Positions 17,817-25,155 of a DNA stretch of 64,000 nucleotides are shown here, piece by piece; the stretch's first letter is position 1, and every line of letters begins with the position of its first letter. The stretch is from positions 124,001 through 188,000 of the forward strand of contig NZ_JARJHU010000002.1 of the NCBI RefSeq assembly GCF_029269825.1, in the 5' to 3' direction. A program made the position numbers and the translations under genes. Source of the stretch: Pedobacter sp. JY14-1. GTDB lineage: Bacteria > Bacteroidota > Bacteroidia > Sphingobacteriales > Sphingobacteriaceae. A model generated the notes under the pieces. The model had not been told where the DNA came from. It saw nothing but the letters and a program-made list of their open reading frames with translations, and did not search any database.

Positions 17817-18112
17817 ATCTTATTTACTTAAAATCTGAAGCAGGCCGTCACCAATGCCTCCCGCGGATCAAAATTCGGGAACACTTCATAAAACAACAGT
17901 GCATCCCGCCCCCGCGCTTTCTGAAGATGTGGTTCAGCAAGGGTAAACCTACCGCTGGCCCGTGGTTGACCTACCTAAGGGGTGGGTCAACCCTGCTTCA
18001 ACCCTGGGTGAAAGGTGGGTAAAGGGTGGGTTAACTTTTTTTATCTGATTTGCTGGTATGGTATTGCCATACGAATTTGTTACCTTAGTAAAGGGAAAAC
18101 ATACGGCATCTT
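17817..18112. promoter_or_regulatory. upstream region of the PUL sigma gene with G-rich repeat and small dyad
   Basis: No gene is seen. G-runs of three or four occur repeatedly between 17979 and 18030 (GGGGTGGG, GGG, GGTGGG, GGGTGGG) and could form a G-quadruplex in the coding strand. Just downstream a short dyad GTATGG-TATTG-CCATAC lies near the expected promoter at about 18055-18071. Confidence 0.4.
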
Positions 18113-18718
18113 ATGGCTGAATACAGCTTATATACCGATCAGGAACTGGTTGCTTTACTGAAGCAGGGAGATCATCCTGCATTCACGGAACTGTTTAACC
18201 GGTACTGGAACCGCTTGCTGGCCATTGCGTACAACCATACCAGGGACAAATCGGATGCGGAAGAGATCGTTCAGCAGGTCTTTATCAGTCTTTGGGATAA
18301 GCGGAACGAGATGGAGATCAGCCAGCCGGAGCGTTACCTGGCAACTGCCGTGAAGTTCACCGTATTCAATAATTATTACCGGAAACAAAAGCGTACGGCA
18401 GCACTGATCGGTCGGATGCCTTTCCAGGAAGCTTACGAAATCGAAGACGAGATACTGGCCAGGTTCCTGAAGGAGCAAATTGACAATATTGTAACCACAC
18501 TGCCTGAAAAATGCCGGTTGGTATTTAAATATAGCCGGGAAGGGGGGATGAAGAACCGTGAGATCGCGGACGAAATGGGCATTTCGGAAAAAACTGTCGA
18601 GGCGCACCTGGGCAAGGCCCTAAAGGTAATCAAGGATAAACTGCCGGGCGGCGGTGCCATGATGGTGATCCTGGCAGAGCTGCTGGAAAAAAATAATAAT
18701 TTTTTGCAAATGGACTAA
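18113..18718 (+). CDS. ECF sigma factor of the SusCD-associated FecI-like type
   Basis: The 201-residue protein has sigma regions 2 (DAEEIVQQVFISLWDKR; YLATAVKFTVFNNYYRK) and 4 (EGGMKNREIADEMGISEKTV; HLGKALKVIKDKL), with the spacing typical of the RNA polymerase sigma-70 family that accompanies FecR and SusC in Bacteroidota. It lies 47 bp before FecR, and a SusC with an STN domain follows. The usual model is that ligand binding at SusC relieves FecR inhibition and this sigma factor then transcribes the locus. The C-terminal tail (AELLEKNNNFLQMD) is family-typical. Confidence 0.92.
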   Translation: MAEYSLYTDQELVALLKQGDHPAFTELFNRYWNRLLAIAYNHTRDKSDAEEIVQQVFISLWDKRNEMEISQPERYLATAVKFTVFNNYYRKQKRTAALIGRMPFQEAYEIEDEILARFLKEQIDNIVTTLPEKCRLVFKYSREGGMKNREIADEMGISEKTVEAHLGKALKVIKDKLPGGGAMMVILAELLEKNNNFLQMD

Positions 18719-18765
18719 GGGTAAAGCTGCCCGGGCGGGTACATCACAGTATAAGCGTTGATAAA

Positions 18766-20043
18766 ATGGACCAGGAGCGGCTGAACGAACTGATAGATAA
18801 ATACATACTTGGTACTGCAAGTCTGGCTGAGCAGCAGGAACTGCTGAGCTGGTACAATGGCAGGAATGAGGGCGATGTCATTTGGGAGTCGGTGAATGAA
18901 AATGAAGCCGAGCTTGTCAGGATGCGTATCCTGGACCGGATCAACGCGGCAACCCGGCCCCGGAAAAAGGTGTTTAGCCTGGTGCGTATCGCTGGTATTG
19001 CCGCTGCGGTGGCCACAATTGTTTTTGGGTTGTGGTTTTATAAAAGCAACTTCAGTACCCGTCATTCCGAGGATACGAGGAATCTCTTGAACACTGCCAA
19101 TGACATTGGTCCTGGCAAGTACGGTGCGACGATTACATTGGCAAACGGGCAGGTGATCCAGTTGGACAGTGCGAAGAAGGGCGTGGTTGTGGGAGGTGCT
19201 GCGGGAAGCACTGGGCTGCTGTATGACGATGGGTCGTCATTGCGAGGAGGAACGACGAAGCAATCTCCTTTGCATGGTGAGATTGCTTCGGAAGCTGCGC
19301 AACCTCGCAATGACGTATTGGTGGCGACAACTGCAAAAGGCCAAACGTATACCTTTACACTACCCGATGGAACCAGGGTGTGGTTGAACGCCGATTCAAA
19401 ACTGGAGTTTCCTGATCAATTTTCTGGAAAAGAGAGAAAAATATTGTTGCAAGGTGAAGCGTATTTTGCGGTGAAGCACAATGCTCAACAACCATTCAGG
19501 GTAGTAAGCAAAACACCGGATGGAAAGGCGCAGGTGGTGGAGGATATCGGTACGGAGTTTAACATCAATGCCTATGCAGACGAAAGCGTTGTGAAAACGA
19601 CCTTAGTGGAGGGTGCGGCCCGCGTTATTCCGATCAACCTGGTCCGTCATTCCGACGACAGGAGGAATCTCTTGAATGGCAAGGACAAGGGATCTCTCGC
19701 TGCGCTCGAGATGACGGGTAGGGACGGAATCGTGCTTGCTCCTGATAAACAGGCTACATTCAGCGATGGAAAGCTTACCGTAAAAACTGTTGATGCAATG
19801 GCAGCCGTGGCATGGAAGGAAGGCCTGTTTGTATACAATGCCACACCACTGGAGGAGGTAATGCGGCAAATTGCCCGGTGGTATAACGTAGAAATACAAT
19901 ATGAAAAGGAAAGCCTGAAGAAAGTACCGATGGGGGGAGCGGTATCCAGATATGACAACGTGAGCCGCATACTGAAGACCCTGGAGAACACCGGCGCAGT
20001 GAAATTTAAACTGAAAGGAAGGAGCATTAACGTAAGCGAATGA
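18766..20043 (+). CDS. FecR-family anti-sigma factor carrying three in-frame palindromic repeat insertions
   Basis: Cytoplasmic sigma-binding N-terminus (1-65), one membrane helix (VRIAGIAAAVATIVFGLWFY), then the periplasmic FecR domain (FTLPDGTRVWLNADSKLEFP, GEAYFAVKHN) and the C-terminal STN-contacting domain (ATPLEEVMRQIARWYNVEI). It would hold the upstream ECF sigma and receive a signal from the downstream SusC. Three stretches do not belong to the family: residues about 99-113 (RHSEDTRNLLNTAND), 157-183 (LRGGTTKQSPLHGEIAS and on) and 294-317 (RHSDDRRNLLNGKDKG and on). All are encoded by palindromic repeats and all fall between conserved blocks, so the reading frame and probably the fold survive. 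Confidence 0.9.
   Translation: MDQERLNELIDKYILGTASLAEQQELLSWYNGRNEGDVIWESVNENEAELVRMRILDRINAATRPRKKVFSLVRIAGIAAAVATIVFGLWFYKSNFSTRHSEDTRNLLNTANDIGPGKYGATITLANGQVIQLDSAKKGVVVGGAAGSTGLLYDDGSSLRGGTTKQSPLHGEIASEAAQPRNDVLVATTAKGQTYTFTLPDGTRVWLNADSKLEFPDQFSGKERKILLQGEAYFAVKHNAQQPFRVVSKTPDGKAQVVEDIGTEFNINAYADESVVKTTLVEGAARVIPINLVRHSDDRRNLLNGKDKGSLAALEMTGRDGIVLAPDKQATFSDGKLTVKTVDAMAAVAWKEGLFVYNATPLEEVMRQIARWYNVEIQYEKESLKKVPMGGAVSRYDNVSRILKTLENTGAVKFKLKGRSINVSE
19061..19104. repeat. palindromic repeat element in fecR (copy 1)
   Basis: The 44-bp segment begins GTCATTCCGAGG, contains AGGAATCTCTTGAA and ends CCAATGAC, so its ends are GTCATT/AATGAC. The same AGGAATCTCTTGAA occurs in copy 3. It is translated without a stop. 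Confidence 0.6.
19236..19314. repeat. palindromic repeat element in fecR (copy 2)
   Basis: A 79-bp element with perfect 12-bp terminal inverted repeats (GTCATTGCGAGG / CCTCGCAATGAC) and a second perfect inner pair (CGAAGCAATCTC at 19256-19267 / GAGATTGCTTCG at 19279-19290). It is translated through in frame. Confidence 0.85.
19645..19716. repeat. palindromic repeat element in fecR (copy 3)
   Basis: A 72-bp element bounded by CGTCAT and ATGACG. The left part (CCGACGACAGGAGGAATCTC) resembles copy 1; the right part (GGGATCTCTCGCTGCGCTCG) is nearly identical to the element at 31341-31373. Confidence 0.8.
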
Positions 20044-20301
20044 TAAACAATAATAAAGACCGGGCCTAACCAGCCCCGCTACAGGGTACTGATCATCCCT
20101 TAGTGACAGTCAACTGAACCATAAACCAAAAACTAACAAAATGAAAAGACATTTACGACAGCAAAGTTAGCAGAAACAGAAGGGGTGAGGAACAAAAGCC
20201 GAATGGTGCTACCAACACCATCCGGCAGGCGGGCCTAAGCAAACCCTAAAAACAATTTGTTGGAAAATTTCTCGATTAAACTTAAACCCAAAGTAAAAGT
20301 A
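20044..20301 (+). promoter_or_regulatory. susC leader with a 9-codon ORF and a hairpin
   Basis: Between fecR and susC a mini-ORF (20141-20170, MKRHLRQQS) is followed by a strong hairpin at 20198-20226: GCCG-A-ATGGTG, 7-nt loop, CACCAT-C-CGGC. No T-tract follows, so it looks more like an RNA leader structure than a terminator. The susC start is 76 bp further on. Confidence 0.45.
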
Positions 20302-23300
20302 ATGAAAAAATCTGCTTTTAACTTGCGGCTGTCACAACCATGGCTGCCGCCCAAAATATTACTCATTATGAAATTGATTGTTGTCATAATGACCACCTGC
20401 CTGATGCAGGTAAGCGCGGCCGGATTTGCGCAGAAGATTACCTTCAGCAAAAAAGGCGCAACACTGGAACAGATCTTTACGGAGATCAGGAAGCAAACCG
20501 GCTATTACGTGGTATATGCCGAAAATAAAGTGGACAAGCAAGCCAGGCTTGACGTGAACTTCCGTAACACCGAACTGAAAAGCGTATTGGATGTGATCAG
20601 CAACAGCCAGGACTTGGAATACAGCTTTGATGAAAGGAACATTAGTCTGAAGCCGAAGGAGGAGTCTTTTGTGGACAGGATCGTGGCCCGATTTCAGAGC
20701 ATTGATGTACGAGGTAAGGTGGTGGATTCGCTGGGGAATGGATTGGCAGGGGCGACGGTTAGTGTGAAAGGGGGGAAACAGAGTACGCAGACAGCGGCAA
20801 ATGGTGATTTTTATTTGAAGAATGTGGATGAGGGGGCTGTGTTGATTGTCTCTTACTTGGGTTATGTTGCTAAAGAACAGTTAGTTAGTAAGGATTTCAG
20901 TTATATCCAATTACAATTAAGTACTTCTAAACTCGATGAAGTACAAATCATGGCTTATGGGTTAACATCTAAACGACTTAGTACTGGTAACATCACAACA
21001 ATTAAAGCGGAAGATATAGCTAAACAGCCGGTTGATAATCCTTTATTAGCGCTAATGGGTAGGGTACCGAATTTGATGATTACGCCCCAGTCGGGTCGCC
21101 CGGGTGCTCCAATCAGTTTGCAATTGCGTGGGCAAAATAGTTTAAGTGCAACCTCACTAAAATCTGAGCCATTAATCGTAATAAATGGAGTTCCTTATGG
21201 CAATAATATAGTCGGGCAAAATAATCAGTTTGGTAATGCGAATATCAATGCTCTAAGTTTTATTAATCCGAATGACATAGAATCTATCGACGTCTTGGCA
21301 GACGCAGATGCGACATCGATATATGGAAGCAGGGGAGGTAATGGAGTCATACTAATTACTACAAAAGCGGGAAAGGCGGGAGCCATGAAAATCAACGCGA
21401 ATATAAGTGCTGGATTTAGCGAAGTGCCTAAACGGTTGGATCTGTTGAATACCCAAGAGTATCTTGCCCTGAGAAAAGAGGCGTATAAAAACGACGGTCT
21501 TCCAATTCCAGATGCTACTTTACCTAGTAATCAAAAAAATGCAAATAATTATGATCTGACTCTATGGGATCAAAATCGTAATACGGATTGGCAGGAAGTT
21601 TTTCTATCAAGTTCAGCTCCTCGGCATACAGCCAATGCGAGTATTTCAGGAGGAAATTCGTCCGTGAGTTATCTTCTGAGTGGCAATTACTATGGCCAGG
21701 GAGATATTTTTGATAAAAATTACAGTGATAAAAAGGGAAATACCTCACTGGTTCTATCAGGTAATAGCTTGGATCAAAGACTTACGGCTTCAATGGGGCT
21801 TAACTATTCACTGAACGCACGAGCAAGTTCAAATTCCGACCTTACTATTTATGCAGTCGGACTTGCGCCAAATGCTCCATTATTATATCGGCCAGATGGT
21901 CAACTAAACTGGGAACCAAATCCTGGAAACGGAAGGGCATCCTGGGTAAATCCATACGCGATACTATTGAGAAAAAGTTTTCTGAGAAACAGTACAATTT
22001 ATGCAAATGGTAGTATAAATTATAAAGTCCTTCCGCATTTAAGTTTGATAGCAACAGGTGGTTACACGGAAAACAGCATGAAAAGTTCTTACATCAACCC
22101 AATTTCTGCTCAGGACCCTTCGATAAATCCAACGGGAACAAATAGTCGGAATTTCAATCTGGTTAGATCCTGGACTTTTGATCCCCAAATTTCATTTAAG
22201 TCTGGACTTTTCGGAGGAAGCCTAGACGTCTTGGCTGGTTGGACTCTTCAAAAACAGAGTAGTGAGAGTACCTACCTTCAAGCATCCGGATATACTACAG
22301 ATGCTTTGATAAATAATCTGGCTTCTGCGACATCATATTTTTCTAGAAATTTCAACAGTTACTATCAATACACAGGAATATTTTCCAGGCTAAATTACAA
22401 CTATCAAAATCGGTACATCATAAACTTAAGTGCCCGACGAGATGGAAGCAGCCGATTTGGCCCTGGTCGTCAATTTGGAAATTTTGGGGCTGGGTCTGCA
22501 GCCTGGATTTTTTCAGAAGAGGGTTTTTTTAAGAACAAAGTTAGTTTTATCAGTTTTGGTAAAATTCGGGGGAGCTATGGGACAAGTGGGAACGATGGGA
22601 TACCTGACTATGGCTTTTTGGAACTTTATTCGACTGTCGACTTATCCTCCTATCAAGGTTTAAAACCAATACTTAGTAGGGGAGCAACAAATCCTGACTT
22701 TGGGTGGGAGAGTGTAAAAAAGGCTGAAATAGCTATTGAACTAGGCCTTTTTAACGATCGACTATTTATTTCTCCAGCCTTATGGCGTAGTCGTTCTTCA
22801 AATCAATTGGGACTTTATTTCTTGCCTTTTACTGCGGGCAATAGCTCTGTAACGATAAATCAAACTGCCAAAATCCAAAATTCTGGAGCGGATTTTACTT
22901 TCAGAGCAACTCTTATAAAAACTAAAAGCTGGAATTGGTCGATGTCAGGTAATTTTGGGTACCAGAGGAATAAATTGTTGTCATTCCCGGAAGGTTTTGC
23001 CACTTTGCCTGATATTTATCGTACCCCCACTGATGCCTTAGGAAAACAGTTTTACGGCATTGTCCGTGCTTATGAGTATAAAGGGATCAATCCTAACACA
23101 GGTCTGTATGAGTTCACCTCTTTTCCTGAAGGCGGAGCAGATCCCTATGCTAACTTTGTCAATGTACTTCCAAAATATACAGGTGCATTGACGAATGAAT
23201 ACCAGATTGGAAATTTTAATATTTCTGTTTTTCTTCAATTTGCGAAGAGGCTCGCTCAAAATTATTTGAACAACTATATATCTCCCGGAAGGTTTACGTC

Positions 23301-23652
23301 TAGTACAGCGGAGGGAAATTTGCCAAAAGTTTTTCTGAATAGGTATGTAAACCCGAGTAAGACTGGCGTTGTGCAAAAAGTAAGTACTGGATTCCCCGAA
23401 TCTCTGGCTTTTATGAGGTCAAGTGATGCCAATTGGGTAGATGCTTCTTTTATCAGAGTGAGGAATATCTCGTTTGGATATTCTTTTCCTGACCGATTGA
23501 TTAAGTCTATGAAAATGAATAGTGTACGCGTTCATGTTGACGCCCAAAATGTTTTCAATGTTACTGAATATGATGGGTTTGACCCGGAAGTACAGGGGTT
23601 AGTGCTACCCATGCTAAGAACCTATACACTAGGGATTCAAATTGGTTTATAA
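20302..23652 (+). CDS. SusC/RagA-family TonB-dependent outer-membrane transporter with STN domain
   Basis: From the ATG at 20302 (MKKSAFNLRLSQPW) the protein has a signal segment, an STN signalling domain (FSKKGATLEQIFTEIRKQTG), a carboxypeptidase-regulatory-like domain (VRGKVVDSLGNGLAGATVSV), a plug domain with SIDVLADADATSIYGSRGGN and a 22-strand-type barrel ending PMLRTYTLGIQIGL. It imports oligosaccharides or glycopeptides across the outer membrane with its SusD lid, and the STN domain indicates signalling to FecR. A frame start at 20257 is possible but adds only 15 residues. Base composition drops sharply after about 20870: the N-terminal domains are G+C-rich, the barrel A+T-rich, as if the gene were a mosaic. 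Confidence 0.95.
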   Translation: MKKSAFNLRLSQPWLPPKILLIMKLIVVIMTTCLMQVSAAGFAQKITFSKKGATLEQIFTEIRKQTGYYVVYAENKVDKQARLDVNFRNTELKSVLDVISNSQDLEYSFDERNISLKPKEESFVDRIVARFQSIDVRGKVVDSLGNGLAGATVSVKGGKQSTQTAANGDFYLKNVDEGAVLIVSYLGYVAKEQLVSKDFSYIQLQLSTSKLDEVQIMAYGLTSKRLSTGNITTIKAEDIAKQPVDNPLLALMGRVPNLMITPQSGRPGAPISLQLRGQNSLSATSLKSEPLIVINGVPYGNNIVGQNNQFGNANINALSFINPNDIESIDVLADADATSIYGSRGGNGVILITTKAGKAGAMKINANISAGFSEVPKRLDLLNTQEYLALRKEAYKNDGLPIPDATLPSNQKNANNYDLTLWDQNRNTDWQEVFLSSSAPRHTANASISGGNSSVSYLLSGNYYGQGDIFDKNYSDKKGNTSLVLSGNSLDQRLTASMGLNYSLNARASSNSDLTIYAVGLAPNAPLLYRPDGQLNWEPNPGNGRASWVNPYAILLRKSFLRNSTIYANGSINYKVLPHLSLIATGGYTENSMKSSYINPISAQDPSINPTGTNSRNFNLVRSWTFDPQISFKSGLFGGSLDVLAGWTLQKQSSESTYLQASGYTTDALINNLASATSYFSRNFNSYYQYTGIFSRLNYNYQNRYIINLSARRDGSSRFGPGRQFGNFGAGSAAWIFSEEGFFKNKVSFISFGKIRGSYGTSGNDGIPDYGFLELYSTVDLSSYQGLKPILSRGATNPDFGWESVKKAEIAIELGLFNDRLFISPALWRSRSSNQLGLYFLPFTAGNSSVTINQTAKIQNSGADFTFRATLIKTKSWNWSMSGNFGYQRNKLLSFPEGFATLPDIYRTPTDALGKQFYGIVRAYEYKGINPNTGLYEFTSFPEGGADPYANFVNVLPKYTGALTNEYQIGNFNISVFLQFAKRLAQNYLNNYISPGRFTSSTAEGNLPKVFLNRYVNPSKTGVVQKVSTGFPESLAFMRSSDANWVDASFIRVRNISFGYSFPDRLIKSMKMNSVRVHVDAQNVFNVTEYDGFDPEVQGLVLPMLRTYTLGIQIGL

Positions 23653-23663
23653 AGATAAATATT

Positions 23664-25097
23664 ATGAAGAATTTAAAATATATAGTAACTTTCTATGTTG
23701 TCGTTAGTAGCATTAACATTGGCTGCAAGAAATTCATTGAAGCAAAACTTCCAGTAGATCAAATATCCGGCCCTTTTGTTTTTCAATCAAAACAAAGTGC
23801 AGTTTTGGCGCTAACGGGCATTTACGCGGGTATGGCAGGAGCAGGAGCAAATCCAAGCTTCAATGATTTTGCTGTTGGCGAGCGTGGCATCTCAATAAAA
23901 GCAGGACTTTGGGCTGATGAATTGATTCATAGTTCACCATTTCAAGAGGACTATGTGAACCGATTTGAAGATAATACCGGTGTCGGCATTTGGACAGATT
24001 GTTATAAGTCTATAATATACAATGCTAATTCTGTCATCGATGGTACGTCCCGCTCAAATGCTTTGACAGATGCCGATAAAAGCATTCTTATCGGAGAAGC
24101 AAAATTCATACGGGCAATGGCCTATTTTTATCTGGTTAATTTTTTTGGTGACATTCCGCTTGTTTTAACGACTGATTTACAATCGAATTCCTCGATAGCC
24201 AGAACTTCAACCAATCAAGTTTATGATCAGATTATACTTGATCTGAAGGATGCACAAGGTAACCTGAAAGACAGTTATTTATCCTCTGACCTTTACACAC
24301 AAACAAATGAACGCGTTCGGCCTAATCGATTTACTGCTACAGCATTATTGTCCAGGGTTTATTTGTTCAAAAAGGAGTGGAGAAATGCATTGGATGAATC
24401 AGCTAAAATTATAAATAATTTAACCGCATACGGGTTGACAGATTTGAATGAAGTTTTTGTAAAAAACAGTAGGGAAGCCATATGGCAATTGCAGACGAAC
24501 GCTCTTGGACTGGACGGATTGAATACACCGGATGGGCGTGTTTTTCTAGATGTCGCATCGCAACATAGTTTAAGTGAATTTTTATTGTCAAAGTTTGAAC
24601 CCAATGACAAAAGACGATCTAACTGGGTGACAAGTATGAATGGTCAGTATGTGCCGTTTAAATACAAGAAAGGGCGTAAAACGGATTCAGATCCTCAACT
24701 ACAGTCAGAAGAATATACTATGGTATTTCGGCTAAGCGAACAATACTTGATCAGATCAGAGGCGGAGGCTCAACTAGGGTTGCTTTCAGATTCAAGAGCA
24801 GATCTAAACGTGATACGTGAACGGGCAGGATTACAGGCTGTAACTACAAATATACAATCTGAAATACTCGATGCTATTCTTAGAGAGAGACAGGTGGAAT
24901 TATTCACCGAATGGGGGCACAGATGGCTTGATTTGAAAAGGACAGAAAAACTTGATGAGGTAATGTCGGTTCTTACACCTAAGAAAGGAGGTACCTGGAA
25001 TTCGTATAAAGCGCTCCTTCCAATTCCATATGATGAGATCAAGTTGAATCCACTTCTTAGAGGACACCAAAATCCAGGATACCCTGAACAGCGCTAA
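23664..25097 (+). CDS. SusD/RagB-family surface lipoprotein
   Basis: This 477-residue protein begins with a lipoprotein-type signal sequence (FYVVVSSINIGCKKFIEAK) and has TPR-like segments typical of SusD (EAKFIRAMAYFYLVNFFGDI, ATALLSRVYLFKKEWRNAL) and the conserved C-terminal ERQVELFTEWGHRWLDLKR and ALLPIPYDEIKLNP. It covers the SusC channel on the cell surface and binds the glycan. It starts 11 bp after susC, in the same operon, and is followed by a terminator-like hairpin. Its A+T-rich composition matches the SusC barrel. Confidence 0.94.
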   Translation: MKNLKYIVTFYVVVSSINIGCKKFIEAKLPVDQISGPFVFQSKQSAVLALTGIYAGMAGAGANPSFNDFAVGERGISIKAGLWADELIHSSPFQEDYVNRFEDNTGVGIWTDCYKSIIYNANSVIDGTSRSNALTDADKSILIGEAKFIRAMAYFYLVNFFGDIPLVLTTDLQSNSSIARTSTNQVYDQIILDLKDAQGNLKDSYLSSDLYTQTNERVRPNRFTATALLSRVYLFKKEWRNALDESAKIINNLTAYGLTDLNEVFVKNSREAIWQLQTNALGLDGLNTPDGRVFLDVASQHSLSEFLLSKFEPNDKRRSNWVTSMNGQYVPFKYKKGRKTDSDPQLQSEEYTMVFRLSEQYLIRSEAEAQLGLLSDSRADLNVIRERAGLQAVTTNIQSEILDAILRERQVELFTEWGHRWLDLKRTEKLDEVMSVLTPKKGGTWNSYKALLPIPYDEIKLNPLLRGHQNPGYPEQR

Positions 25098-25104
25098 ATT
25101 TTTT

Positions 25105-25138
25105 AGGAAGCGTAACAATTACGCTTCCTGATTTTTTC
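25105..25138 (+). terminator. terminator-like hairpin after susD
   Basis: Perfect 11-bp arms (AGGAAGCGTAA / TTACGCTTCCT) with a CAA loop, followed by GATTTTTTCC. It may reduce transcription into the S9 peptidase and GH2 genes, giving SusCD higher expression. Confidence 0.8.
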
Positions 25139-25155
25139 CATAAAAATAACACGAA

